Assembly (NCBI GenBank): GCA_963847085.1
Contig: CAWJYO010000008.1
Span: forward strand, 124,001 to 188,000
Source of the DNA: Ilyomonas sp963847085
GTDB taxonomy: Bacteria; Bacteroidota; Bacteroidia; Chitinophagales; Chitinophagaceae
Reading direction: 5' to 3'
Length of the DNA stretch: 64,000 nucleotides
Positions within the stretch are counted from its first letter, which is position 1, and each line of letters begins with the position of its first letter. Positions 27,968-39,510 of the stretch are shown one piece after another. The position numbers were made by a program, and so were the translations under genes. Below the pieces are notes generated by a model. The model ran no database searches and had not been told where the DNA came from. It saw nothing but the letters and a program-made list of their open reading frames with translations.

Positions 27968-29690
27968 ATGTATTGTTCATATAGAAAAACGGGCATATCA
28001 GCAATTATCACTAACCAGCGTGTCAAATTATTTCTATTGTTCTTTCTTTTTTTGCTTTATTCTTTTTCAGGTTATTGTCAGAAAGCAGATATGGTTTTAA
28101 CCAATGGCAATATTATAACCTTGGCGAAGCCTGGCGATAGGGTGGAAGCAGTTGCCATCGTGGCTGATAAAATCATCGCTACTGGAACCAATGAATCCAT
28201 CAAATCCTTTATTACAAATCAAACAAGAGTAATTGACCTGCAAGGCAAAACTGTTGTGCCTGGCTTTAATGATGTTCATCAACATCCGGCACCGGTGTAT
28301 GCTTGGGATAAGCCCTACGCCTCGCTACGCTTGGATACCGTTAGCTCAATGGGCAGCCTTATTCAACTACTGAAGCGCAAAGCAGTCATCACACCCAAAG
28401 GAATGCTCATTACCGGCGTGGCTTACAACGAAGTAAAATTGGGCGGACAGCCTATCCGCGACAGTCTGGATAAGGCTTCTACCGATCACCCCATTCTCAT
28501 CTCACATGCCAGCGGGCATCTTTCTGCAGCCAATTCTTATTTGCTCAATCTCAACCACATTACGCGCGAAACCAAAGACCCGCCCGGTGGTGCATTGGAA
28601 CGGGATAAAGACGGGCGTGCCCGATGGTATTATCAAAGAGTCCGCAAGGAAATTGCTTTCTTCAACCAATGTTATTCAGACACCCAAACCAACCGCGGAA
28701 GAAGAACTGGAAGGGTACCGGATTTATTTTCGCAATTTATTGGCAAGCGGCTTAACCAGCATTGGCGATTGCTGGGTTACGCCCGCCAAAGTAAAAATAT
28801 ATCAGGCACTGGTAGCTGAACAGTTTCCGCTTCGGTTCAATCTGTACATTGGTGTTGATTATTTGGATCAGCTCCTGAACGGGCAAATCAAACAGGTAGA
28901 GACGGATTACCTGCGCATTAACGGTGTAAAAATCTTTCAGGGAAATTCATTGAGTGGCAAAACCTGCTGGCTATACGAGCCTTACGATACCATCAACCCT
29001 GTTACTGGCAGGAAAGATTATTATGGCATTCCTCCTGCACGAAGTCAGAGCTTCATTGGATAGCCTTGTTTTAAAAATACATCGTGCCGGGTTGCAGATT
29101 GCTTGTCATTCTAATGGCGATAGAGAAATTGATATGATTATTTCAGCTATTGAGAAGGCGCAGCAAACGTACTACAGACCTGATGCAAGGCACCGGATTG
29201 AGCATTGCAGCATCACCAACCAAAGCATTCTTGATAAAATAAAAAGAGATAGCATTGTTCCCGTGTTTCATTGTTACATCAACGAACTGGGAAAGCAATT
29301 ACAGGTGTATGGAAACAAACGATTGAGCATGATGATGCCGACCAAAACGGCGCTTGACATGAACATACCGTTTGCCTTGCATTCCGATTATCCTATTTCC
29401 CGGTACGAACCCATGGTTCGCGTAAGCAGTGCGGTGAACCGAACTACGCCGATGGAATTGTGCTGGGAGAAAACCAAAAAATAAGGGTTGAGGATGCCAT
29501 TAAAGCTTACACTTATGGAGGTGCTTATACCACGCATGAAGAAAATAAAAAAGGAAGAATTGTAACAGGGCAACTGGCTGATCTGGTGGTGGTAGACAAA
29601 GACCCCACGGCGGTTGACCCGAAAGACATTGGTTCCATTGAAGTGTTGATGACGATGGTAGGCGGGAAGATTGCTTTTCAAAAAAAGTAA
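27968..29690 (+). pseudogene. Amidohydrolase family (YtcJ-like, Amidohydro_3), several frameshifts
   Basis: About 570 residues spread over four frame segments. A signal peptide (LFLLFFLFLLYSFSGYCQ) is followed by the composite beta-domain start DMVLTNGNIITLAKPGDRVE, and TVVPGFNDVHQHP carries the metal-binding HxH. Later: ASGHLSAAN, LTSIGDCWVTP, IACHSNGDREIDMI, RHRIEHCSI, FALHSDYPISRYEP and the closing GQLADLVVVDKDP. Frame changes near 28620, 29040 and 29450. The family hydrolyses amide or related bonds with a metal centre; the substrate is unknown. First gene of the organophosphorus island, so it may handle a compound related to it. Confidence 0.8.
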
Positions 29691-29767
29691 AAGCAAAATC
29701 AAAACATCTGCACGCTCGGAACACATAGTTGGGCTTTTATTGTAACAATCATTAACATGGAACATTA

Positions 29768-30960
29768 ATGTTAAAACGTTATTGCTTTGGTCTTAGGAAA
29801 TATATATGCACAAAACAAAGCTGATCAGCAAAGGATAATTATCATTATGATGGATGGTTTTGGTGAAGCATATTATCGGCTGCATCCATGCCTTTTCTCA
29901 ACCAAATGGAAAAAGAAGGCATTTATAAAGTAGTTCCTTCGCTTATGCCTGCCGTTACCAATGTAAACAATATGTCTATTGCCACCGGCAGCACACCAGC
30001 CCAAAACGGTATAACCGGCAATGTTTTTTTTGATGAAAAAACACAAAAAGAAACCTATGTAGAAGACCCTTCACTTTTGCTCACACCCTCATTGTTTGAA
30101 AAAGCTCATGATCTGGGTATAAAGTCGGCACTTCTTTCTGTAAAAAAGAAAACCATAGATGTGCTGGGAAAATATGCTGATTATACGTTGTGCCCTGAAT
30201 GTTTGCCCGTTCACCAGGTCAAATGGAATGACACCACCATCCGCTTGTCGGGTGTGTATTCAAGAGAGGTGAACTATGAAATCATGGATGCCGCCAGCAC
30301 CCTTTTAAAGGGTGATAACAGTGTGAAGCTGCTGTATATTCATACTACAGATTACCCAATGCACATGTGGGCTCCGGAAAACGAAAGCGTAATAGTTTTC
30401 CTGTCCAATATGGATCATTACATTCAAATGCTTCATAATATAGCGCCAGATGCTGCCATTTTAATCACGGCTGACCATGGCATGAATCATAAGTCGCAGG
30501 CGTGGGATTTGGAGAAAGTATTGGCTGAAAAACAAATTCCAGTAAAAATTGTGATTAGCCCTGAAAAAGACAGGTATATGGCACATCACAGAGGGTTGGG
30601 AGGTTCTGCCTATGTGTATTTGCAAAAAAGTGATGATGCCGAAAAGGTACGGCAAAATTTGCTGCAATTAAAAGGTGTTGATACGGTTCTCACCCGTGAA
30701 GAAGCTGCCGCAAAATATTATTTGAGGCCGGAGGAATCGGAGATTTTATGGTAATGGGGGATAAAGAAACTGTCTTTGGTCATCTGGAAAGCGGTTCTTA
30801 TGAATAACTGCCAAGCAGTTACAGAAGCCATGGTTCTACCTACGAGGCACAGGTACCCTTATTTGTTTTTAATACTAAGAAAGCACTTGCAGCAAGCTAT
30901 TTCAACTGGAATTATAAATTAGCAGCCTGGCTATTTGCTAACCAGTCCGTGGTTAAATGA
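29768..30960 (+). pseudogene. phnA: Phosphonoacetate hydrolase-like alkaline phosphatase superfamily enzyme, frameshifted
   Basis: Joined frames give about 395 residues, from an exported start (LVLGNIYAQ) to 30960. Metal and nucleophile residues are all present across the frames: Asp in IIIIMMDGFGEAY, Thr in PAVTNVNNMS, Asp and His in TTDYPMHMW, Asp-His in ITADHGMNHK, and the last His in SYRSHGSTYE. This layout matches phosphonoacetate hydrolase, which splits phosphonoacetate to acetate and phosphate. Lesions: a shift near the start, one near 29880, one near 30735, and an in-frame TAA at 30805. The start codon is uncertain. The neighbouring phosphonate-type genes support the call. Confidence 0.75.
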
Positions 30961-31254
30961 TGTCTCACTCAAATAAATTATATTCTTTACATCCACTTAC
31001 ATTATGTTGATGCAAACCCTTATCAATTGTAAAAGCCTACTACAATGATGATATTGCAGCTTTCCATTCTTGGCGAAAAGAACTATCTCTTTTTACTAAA
31101 ACATCAGTAACAATTACATAACGATTTGATAAAACAACAGCGTACAGGTGATCATTGAAGCAGTCTACTTTCGCTGCTTCTATCAGTTACAAGTCAGGCA
31201 ATTCTTACAGAATACTTCAAACATTTAGAATTTGTAAAAGCTATGTTGTAAAAC

Positions 31255-32563
31255 ATGCAGGAACGCTCATTATCAAGACGCTTTGCCGCCACTACAACTC
31301 ATCCGGCTTGGGTGCTAACAGCATCCTTTGGCACCTATTTCTGCGTGTATGGTTTTAGAAAACCCTATACGGCCGCAACATATGGCAATACAAGTTTTTT
31401 CGGTCTTGATTATAAATTTTTACTCATCATTTCGCAAACCTTGGGTTATGTCATTGCCAAATGGGCGGGTATCAAAATTGTATCTGAAATCCAGCGCGAA
31501 CAGCGTATCAAAGCCATCCTGATTCTCATCGGTTTTGCTGAATTTATGCTGCTGCTTTTTGGAATTGTTCCACGTCCATGGAATATTCCCTGTCTGTTCG
31601 TAAACGGGTTGCCGCTTGGTGTAACATTCGGTTTGGTATTAGGGTTTTTAGAAGGACGAAGAAATTCGGAATTTTTAATAGCTGGTTTATGTTCAAGTTT
31701 TATCGTATCTGATGGCGTTTCCAAATCTGTTGGTAACATGCTTCTCAATGCCCGGCATAACAGAAAACTGGATGCCATTTTTTGCAGGATGTGTGTTCGT
31801 TATACCAATGCTTCTGTTTGTTGCCATGTTATCTCTAAAACCATCACCATCACAGAAAGATATCGTAATTCGGCTCGCCCGCGAACCGATGCAAGCAACA
31901 GACAGAATATACTTTTTTAAGAAGTATGCTCCTGGTTTGATCGGGATTATTTTGGTGTATTTATTTGTTACCTTATTAAGAAGCGTGCGGGCTGATTTTG
32001 CCGTAGAATTATGGACAGGTTTAGGTTTTCACCAAACACCTGCTTTATTTACGAAATCTGAGCTATTTATTTCACTAAGTGTTATTGTGATTTCGGGTCT
32101 TGCTTTCCTCATTACCAGTAACCGAAAAGCTTTTAATTTTTCCTTACTCCTTTGTTTTGCTGGTTTTATTGTATTGCTGCTTTCGATTGCAGGACTGCAT
32201 GAGGATATGAATACATTTACGTTTATGGTAGTAATGGGACTGGGTGTTTACATGCCTTATGTAGCCATTCATCCCATCCTGTTTGAACGTCTTATAGCCA
32301 TAACGAAGGAGAAGGCGAACGTTGGTTTCCTGATGTACATCGTAGATTCTGTTGGCTATACCGGCTATATCATTTTGATGCTGTTACATTATTTCACACC
32401 TACAGGAGACACCATATTATCTATCTTCCTTTCTATCACTACTTATGTAAGTGTCATTGGCGCAGCTATTATTTTGTTTTGCCATCTCTATTTTATATTT
32501 AAACTAAAAAATGTTGAACCAAAAAACACAGTCATTCCCATCGGGCAAGGCAGCTATATTTAA
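31255..32563 (+). CDS. DUF5690 family multi-pass membrane protein, frameshifted
   Basis: About 436 residues in two frames with about 12 hydrophobic segments, resembling a major-facilitator layout. The start ASFGTYFCVYGFRKPYTAAT, GLPLGVTFGLVLGFLEGRRN, VSKSVG and the second-half ENWMPFFAGCVF, VYMPYVAIHPILFERLIA and IVDSVGYTGYI match the DUF5690 family. Its place between the phosphonoacetate hydrolase and a phosphonate-type alcohol dehydrogenase suggests uptake of a phosphonate, but transport has not been shown for the family as far as I know. The frame changes near 31745. The end overlaps the next gene by 53 bases. Confidence 0.8.
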
Positions 32564-33594
32564 TAAAGCAGGTCTTCCATTTCAATTTCTGAATAAAGAG
32601 ATACCTACTCTTAATGAAGGAGAAATTCTTGTCAAAAATGTATACACAACGCTTTGCGGAAGTGATGTGCATACGTTTTGCGGTTACCGGATAGAGCCAG
32701 AAAATGTAGTGCTTGGGCATGAGATTGTCGGCGATATTTTATGGATAGATGAAGCGCATTCGGGCGTTGATACAAATGGAAATAAGATAGCGGTTGGCGA
32801 TAGGGTTGTCTGGTCAATCTTTGCTGTTCCGGCTGGCATTGAACCACCCAGAAAAGACATGCCGCAGAAGAGTCAGCATCTTTTTAAATATGGTCATGCG
32901 CTTGCGAATGGCAACGATATTTTTAACGGCGGCCTGGCTGATTATTGCGTGCTGAAATCCAATACTGCACTCGTTAAAATTTCTTCTTCTTTGCCAATAA
33001 AAGTGGCTGCCACCATCAGTTGTGCTCATGCTACGGTAATGGGCGCATTAAGAGTAGCAGGAGATGTTACAAACAAAAGTATACTTGTTTTCGGTGCCGG
33101 TTTGTTGGGCTTGTCTTGTGTATCGATGTGTAAAGAGTTTGGTGCTGCTAAAGTCGGGCTCATTGACCCAGATGCTCATCGGTTTAGCTGGGGCAAAAAA
33201 TTTGGGGCTGATAATAGTTATGAGTTTCCCGATAAAGGCGTACCATACCCATGGACAGAAAGCGATATCGTATTTGATATGACTGGGTATCCGGATGCAA
33301 TGCTGGCTGGCATCAATTCATTAAAAACAGGTGGCTGTGCCGTTTGGATTGGTGCTGTCTTTCCTTCTGCAACGGTGCCTGTAAATGCAGAAATGATTGT
33401 AAGAAAATTATTACAGATACGTGGCTTGCACAATTACAATTATGAGCGACTTTGTAAAAGCTGCAGCGTTCATAGAAAATCACTATCAAACGTACCCTTT
33501 TGAAAAGTTGGTTGAAAAGGAGTTTACACTTAGTCAAATAGATGAAGCTTTTCAGGTTTGCCAGCGAAGAGAAGCCAGTGCGGGTTGGTGTTAG
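32511..33594 (+). CDS. Zinc-dependent alcohol dehydrogenase, phosphonate-catabolism type, frameshifted
   Basis: About 361 residues. Medium-chain dehydrogenase with the catalytic zinc Cys in TTLCGSDVHTFCG, GHEIVGDI, the nucleotide loop LVFGAGLLGLSCV and the acidic LIDPD that points to NAD. The cysteine-rich structural zinc loop is replaced by GIEPPRKDMPQKSQHLFKYG, as in the subgroup tied to phosphonate gene clusters (TIGR03366 type). It probably oxidises a small alcohol or aldehyde-phosphonate intermediate. The frame changes near 33447; the second frame (DFVKAAAFIENHYQTYPFEK) continues to a TAG at 33594. Confidence 0.8.
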
Positions 33595-33647
33595 AATTGT
33601 TGAAAATAATTAATTGAATTGTACTTTACTTACTAAAGATTGAAAAA

Positions 33648-34340
33648 ATGGATGTTGTAAAAATGGTTGTTTTTGATATGGCTGGCACTACAGTAAATGA
33701 AAATAATGTGGTGTATAAAACATTGCGCCGGGCTATTAATGAAGCTGGCTTTCCTGTTACCCTGGAAGATGTATTAGCGGAAGGAGCAGGCAAAGAAAAA
33801 CTACAAGCCGTTAAAAGTATATTGCATCAATATGCGCAAGTGGATGATGAATAAGGTTGCGAATGAAATTCATGAAAAATTTCTTGTCTTGCTGGAAGAA
33901 GCCATATCAGAAATTGGATATTCAGCCTCAGCCCAATGCAGAAGAATTATTCAAGTGCGTTAAAAGAAAAAGGTATTGTAAATGTTTTAAATACCGGATA
34001 TAACAGGAAAACAGCACTCTCTATCACAGATAAGTTAGGATGGAAAGAAGGAACTGATTTTGATTGTTTGGTAACGGCGACGGATGTAGGTAAAAACCGA
34101 CCCAGTCCCGATATGATTTTATTTGCGATGGAGCAATTTCATCTTACTAATGCATCAGAAGTAATAAAAGTAGGCGACTCTATCATTGACATTGAAGAAG
34201 GAAAAAATGCCGGTTGCGGAATGAATATTGGTATCACAACGGGGGCGCACACTTACGAACAATTGGCATCTGCTAATCCTAATTTCATAATCAACAATCT
34301 CATAGAATTGCTGCCTTTGATTGATCAAAAAAGTTTGTAA
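33648..34340 (+). pseudogene. Phosphonatase-like HAD hydrolase, frameshifted
   Basis: About 230 residues over three segments. HAD motif I is VVFDMAGTTVNE (Asp nucleophile; the Ala-Gly replacement seen in phosphonatase-like enzymes). Motif II is NVLNTGYNRKTA, the Lys region is VGKNRPSPDMI, and motif IV is KVGDSIIDIEEGKNAG. Middle parts (ANEIHEKFLVLLEE, DIQPQPNAEELFK) lie in other frames near 33855-33960, so two or three indels are needed. It belongs to the PhnX-related group that cleaves C-P bonds of phosphonoacetaldehyde or related compounds; it lacks an obvious PhnX lysine cap assignment, so the substrate is open. Confidence 0.75.
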
Positions 34341-34380
34341 GTAAGCTGTAAATACTATTCGATACAGATAAAATAATTGA

Positions 34381-37031
34381 ATGAATAGATCGTTTCTAAT
34401 AATCATTTTTTTTCTAAATATTGGCTCTACCAATGCGCAGTCCAAAGTGCGTTCGGTTCATCCAATAAACGTGGCGAAATCACCATCTTCTTCTCCTGTT
34501 CAAATGCCTTATAACCGACTTATTCAATCGGCAGGAAAGGTGATTACTTATGGAAATCCTGAACTGGAAAATCATGCTTTAGATGTAACCGCTTTGCCGG
34601 ATAAAAAAAGCGTTGTTGTTGAAGACAGATATGGCGTTGCCATGATTGATGTAAAAACAAATGTTATTGTAAACAGATGGAGTTTTAGCGACAGCGTAGC
34701 TTACAAAAATTTAGTAAGCACTTACTCTGGTATTATCTCATTTGTTTATCAAAATAAAACCTATCTTGTTTGGAGTGCGCAGGACGGAAAAAGCGATAAA
34801 GGATTTGTTGTACTGGCAGAGCTGAAAAGGGCGGCAATCAATACTATTTCTTTGATTCAATTCAATGCTATTGCGACTGCTAAAGTGGCTATCCCAAACC
34901 AGGTTGTTTATCAATGTTGAAAACAATATTCCTTATTTGTATGTAGTGCTGAATGGCAACAACCAATTGGTAAAAATAAATGTTCAGGATAAGCAACTGA
35001 TTTGGACAGCTAACACCGGCGAAGCGCCGTTTGGTGTATGCATTGTAAACAACAAAGCTTATGTTACCAACTGGGCTGGGCAAACCAGTAACCGATACCA
35101 TACAGGAACATGCCGGTACGCCTTGGGGAAGTGTTTACACCAATCCGGTTACGGGAGCAACTAAAGAAGGAAGTGTATCTATCATTGATATAAAAAATGG
35201 AACAAAAACAAAAGAACTGATGGTTGGCTTGCATCCCAATGCTATTGTTAAAAGTGCTGATGAGCATTTTTTGTATGTCGCCAATAGCAACAGCGATAAC
35301 ATCAGCGTTATTGATGTGAAAAAAGAACAGGTGATTGATTCAATTCAGGTGGGTTTGTTTTCGGATCAAAATCACTATTGCGGCAGCAGCCCGAATGGTT
35401 TGTGTTTACATCCGAATGGAGCAGAATTGTTTGTTGCCAACGGATTAGACAATGCGATTGCTGTAATAAAATTAGGCAGTAATATTTCTGCAAAAGGTAT
35501 TGGAAAAACAATGGTTCAAGGTTATTTTCCAACGGAAGCTTACCCATCAGGAATTGCGTTTGTAAACAACCATTTGTATATTACCAATCTCGAAGCAAAA
35601 GGCGCTGGTGTTTTATCCGAAGCGCATGAATTAAAACAACCCAACAGTAAGCCCGTTAGCGCATTTTCCATTCATAAACAACTGGCTTCAGTAAGCGTGA
35701 TCCCCGCTCCTGCACCATCGCAATTAAATGCCTATACGCAAAAAGTAAAATTGCTCAATTTATCGTACCGGCTGGTTGCTTTGCTGCAACAGACGCCTCG
35801 AAAGCAATGTAAAACCAAAGCCTGTTCCGGAGCAGATTGGCGAGCCTTCTTTGTTTAAGCATGTGGTGTACATCATCAAAGAAAACAAAACCTACGACCA
35901 GGTTTATGGCGATATTAAAGAAGGCAACGGTGATAGCAATTTATGCGTTTATGGAAACAATGTAACGCCCAACCAGCACAGGCTTTCGCGTAGCTTTTCG
36001 TTGCTTGACAACTACTATGCTTCCGGTAAATCATCAGCCGAAGGTCACCAGTGGACGGATGCTGCAATGGTATCGGATTATGTTGAAAAAAACGTTCGCG
36101 CCTGGTTTAGAAGTTACCCTCATAGGCAGGAAGATGCTTTAGTGTATAATAAAGCCGGCTTCATTTGGAACAATGCTTTGGATCATGGTAAAACGGTGCG
36201 CATTTTTGGTGAGGCTTGCAAAACAAATTATGATGAAAAGATGAACTGGTTTGATATTTATAACCGGTACACAAATAACGACTCTCTCAACTTTAAAAAC
36301 ACAACTACCATTGCTAGAATCAGACCTATTATTCATCCTCATTTTCCCGACTGCGACAATTTTATTTTTAGTGACCAGATCCGCGGCTGATGATTTTATA
36401 AATGAATGGCATCAATACGAAAACAAAGGAGGCGATAATTTGCCCGATTTGATAATCGTATCGTTACCAAACGATCATACCGCAGGCACATCGCCCGATT
36501 TTCCAACACCCAGAGCGATGGTGGCTGATAACGATTTGGCATTGGGAAGAATTGTTGAAACAATTACTGACAGCCGTTTTTGGGATTCTACTGTTGTGTT
36601 GGTAACCGAAGATGATTCGCAATCAGGATGGGATCATATCTCGCCTTACCGAACCACTGGTTTAATCATCAGCCCATATTCTGTTTTGCAAAAAACAATA
36701 CACACTAACTACAACCAAACCTGTATGGTGCGAACCATTGAACAGATTTTAGGCTTGCCGCCGATGAACATCATTGATGCTACTGCAATGCCGATGTTCG
36801 ATTGTTTTACTGATGCAAAAACAAACACTCACTTTTCAGGTTATTCCCACCAATATTGCATTGAACGAAAGAAACAAACCATTGACTGCTTTAAAAGGAA
36901 AAGCCTTGTATTATGCAAAGCTTTCCAAAGCCTCGGCTTTTAAGGAATCGGACAGTGGAGATGACGATGATATGAACCGCATTTTATGGTTTGCTGCAAA
37001 AGGAAACAGAGCTTATCCGGTTTCTAAATGA
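34381..37031 (+). pseudogene. YncE-like beta-propeller / alkaline phosphatase-family phosphoesterase, five frameshifts
   Basis: About 880 residues once six segments are joined: signal peptide (MNRSFLIIIFFLNIGSTNAQ), a propeller with YVAN/FVAN repeats (FLYVANSNSDNISVIDVKK, ELFVANGLDNAIAVIKLG), then the phosphoesterase half with YIIKENKTYDQVYGD, SLLDNYYASGKSSAEGHQW, VSLPNDHTAGTSPDFPTP, ADNDLALGRIVE and VTEDDSQSGWDHI. An intact paralogue lies at 49399. The substrate may be a phosphodiester or phosphonate ester; the family is poorly characterised. Six pieces in 2.65 kb make it the most broken gene here. Confidence 0.8.
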
Positions 37032-37072
37032 TGTTGACGTTATAGAAATCCATTTATTGAAAAAGCATTTTC

Positions 37073-37513
37073 ATGATAGAAGATATAAAAATCCGTCCGG
37101 CTCAAATGGAAGATTCCGAAGCTATTTTTCATTTTATTGAAGAATTGGAAGAAGTGCGGTTTGATGATTTGCTTTTCAAAAAGTATTATGCGGAGAGTTT
37201 GCAGAACAAGAGCAATATCTATCTGGTAGCTGAAACCGAGGAAGGTGAAATTGCAGGCTACATCAGTTGTCATGGTCAGGTTTTATTGCATCATCTGGCA
37301 AAGGTATTCGAGATTCAGGAATTGTTTGTAAAGAAGGAATTCAGAAGTCAAAAAACAGGTAGCTTGCTGCTTCGAACGGTAGAAAAAATAGTGCAGGAAA
37401 AAGGTTATCATTTATTGGAAGTAACAGCAAATATAAAAAGAGCGAACACGCATTTGTTTTATAAAAGCAATGGTTTTGTTCACACACATCAAAAATTTAC
37501 GAAAGAACTATAA
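37073..37513 (+). CDS. GNAT family N-acetyltransferase
   Basis: 146 residues, one GNAT domain. N-terminal IKIRPAQMEDSEAIFHFI, the central strand IQELFVKKEFRSQKTGSLLL which forms the acetyl-CoA pyrophosphate loop, and the C-terminal LLEVTANIKRANTHLFYKSN with the conserved Tyr. The acceptor is unknown. Followed 24 bp later by the DUF6886 gene. Confidence 0.88.
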   Translation: MIEDIKIRPAQMEDSEAIFHFIEELEEVRFDDLLFKKYYAESLQNKSNIYLVAETEEGEIAGYISCHGQVLLHHLAKVFEIQELFVKKEFRSQKTGSLLLRTVEKIVQEKGYHLLEVTANIKRANTHLFYKSNGFVHTHQKFTKEL

Positions 37514-37537
37514 GCACAAAATCATTCCTCTCAACAC

Positions 37538-38083
37538 ATGAGTTTTGAATTGGACAAATTATATCATGTAAGTGAAAAAGGAAACATTGCCTTGTTCAAA
37601 CCCCGACCTTCGCCTTCTTATTTTGAAAAGATCAAAGGCAATGTGGTTTTTACCATATCGGGCAGGCTTTTGCATAACTATTTGTTTCCTCGTAATTGCC
37701 CAAGAGTTACTTATTACATTGGTGAAACTACTTCGCAGCACGATAAAGAAAAGTTTTTCGGACAAACATCAGCCGATTATGTGATAGCGATTGAAGCTGG
37801 ATGGTTGAAAGCGGTGCAGGAAGCAAAACTGTACTGCTATGAGTTTTCTTCCAACGACTTTATAATGCTTGATGAATGTGCTGGTTATTATATTTCTTAT
37901 CAACAAATAATGCCGCTTTCGGTTCGTCTCATTCCCGATGTATTTGGGGAATTGGTTAAGAGAAACATCGAGCTCAGAATTTTACCAAACTTGTGGAAAC
38001 TGGCAACTGCAGTGGTAGCATCGAGTTTATCTTTCTCGCTGATTCGCATGAGAAATGCCAAAGATAACAGGCAGCCAATGTGA
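37538..38083 (+). CDS. DUF6886 family protein
   Basis: 181 residues. LYHVSEKGNIALFKPRPSPS at the N-terminus, HNYLFPRNCPRVTYYIGE, and later the pair LYCYEFSSNDF and GYYISYQQIMP match the DUF6886 group, whose opening resembles small ADP-ribosyltransferase-like or RES-like folds (HVS..F.PR). That fold link is my inference. The C-terminus is basic and ends with a short hydrophobic stretch. Function unknown; intact and probably co-transcribed with the GNAT gene. Confidence 0.65.
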   Translation: MSFELDKLYHVSEKGNIALFKPRPSPSYFEKIKGNVVFTISGRLLHNYLFPRNCPRVTYYIGETTSQHDKEKFFGQTSADYVIAIEAGWLKAVQEAKLYCYEFSSNDFIMLDECAGYYISYQQIMPLSVRLIPDVFGELVKRNIELRILPNLWKLATAVVASSLSFSLIRMRNAKDNRQPM

Positions 38084-38166
38084 ACAAATCATTACGGTAT
38101 TATTAAGAATTACCGACGTAACATTGACATAACACAGCGAAAGTAGTTTTAAAAAAATTACTGCGC

Positions 38167-39288
38167 ATGTTTACTTTCGCCATTGCCTTTTGTCTCATTT
38201 TTCAAAGCGCCGTTGCCATTTATTTATTAAAATCCGTTCGTAAAAACGAAGTGTTTGACTGGCAACTTCGCAATTTTTTATGGCTATTGCTGGCTCATAT
38301 CGTTACCAAATTTTTTTTATTATTCATCCTTCAAAGTAACTATCCTTACGGAACCATTGCTACCGGTTTTAGCTTATTTTATGCGCCTTATTTTTTTATC
38401 ATTACAAGCGAAATTGTAAATCAACCCGTTTCTAAAAAAGCAATTTCTCTGCATCTGCTTCCGTTTGCTATTGGTTCTGTTTTTTTTCTTTTGATTGTCT
38501 TTTTTCGTTCGGATCAGGCCATCATCAATGATGGCATCATCGCTTATAACAACGTGAACTTAACGGTTACTATGCTGTCGTTTATCATTTATGCCGTTAT
38601 CATCAAAAGAAAACTAACAGCATATCAGTCACCTGACAATCACTTCAATCAATTATTACAAATCCAATTGGTCAATAATGTCATTTCTATTATTCTGATG
38701 TGTGGTTGTGTGATAGGCTTTTTAAAATTATTGCATTTAATTTATCCAACGCTGATTGATGTTGATGTAAGAGCAACCATCTATCTACATCTTTTATTAT
38801 TGCCTATATTGGTTATCCGGTACAAATTAAAAAGCACCCACAGACCATCGGTCCCTATTAGGGTCAATGAAGAAAATATTCAATTGGTTGCACTTGCGGA
38901 GACAGCAAAAAGATATCAAAAATCGGGTCTTGATAAAACTGCTTTAAAACTGTATGAGGATAAGTTGATGAAGCATATGAATAAAAACAAACCTTATTTA
39001 GATGCCGATCTTTCTTTGGAGGAATTGGCTAAACAAACCTGCATTCCGAAACATCATTTGACACAAACCTTGAACGACAAAGTCGAGAAAAGTTTTTACC
39101 AGTTCGTCAACGAATACAGGATTGAAGAAGCGATGCGTAAACTGAAAAATGAAAATGAAGAAGTGAGTATGTTATCGCTGGCTTTTGATGTTGGTTTCAA
39201 TTCAAAATCTTCTTTCAATAATTACTTCAAAAAAGTGACAGGACGCACACCTTCTTCGTATAAGAAAGCAATTTTGCTTATCGAATAA
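38167..39288 (+). CDS. AraC-family regulator with N-terminal membrane domain
   Basis: 373 residues. Residues about 1-225 hold seven hydrophobic segments (FTFAIAFCLIFQSAVAIYLL onward); about 260-373 form the AraC double helix-turn-helix: DLSLEELAKQTCIPKHHLTQ and LSLAFDVGFNSKSSFNNYFK with TGRTPSSYKK at the end. Membrane-spanning AraC proteins are a Bacteroidota speciality and often sit next to the SusC/SusD genes they control. SusC starts 222 bp downstream in the same direction. Confidence 0.9.
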   Translation: MFTFAIAFCLIFQSAVAIYLLKSVRKNEVFDWQLRNFLWLLLAHIVTKFFLLFILQSNYPYGTIATGFSLFYAPYFFIITSEIVNQPVSKKAISLHLLPFAIGSVFFLLIVFFRSDQAIINDGIIAYNNVNLTVTMLSFIIYAVIIKRKLTAYQSPDNHFNQLLQIQLVNNVISIILMCGCVIGFLKLLHLIYPTLIDVDVRATIYLHLLLLPILVIRYKLKSTHRPSVPIRVNEENIQLVALAETAKRYQKSGLDKTALKLYEDKLMKHMNKNKPYLDADLSLEELAKQTCIPKHHLTQTLNDKVEKSFYQFVNEYRIEEAMRKLKNENEEVSMLSLAFDVGFNSKSSFNNYFKKVTGRTPSSYKKAILLIE

Positions 39289-39510
39289 TTCGATTTATAA
39301 ACTTCATTTTGTTTTCATAACAATAGGGTAATATTTCGGTAAAAAATACAACTAATTGATTGTAATAGGTTTACAGAATAAAATAGTAGCTGCCATCTGG
39401 CATTTTCATTTTTTTGACCTTCCCATTTGGTTAAGTCGTGAGTTAAAAAGTTTACACCAATTTTTACATCCGCAATCTAAAAAAATGATTGCTTTTTTAA
39501 ACCAATTGTT

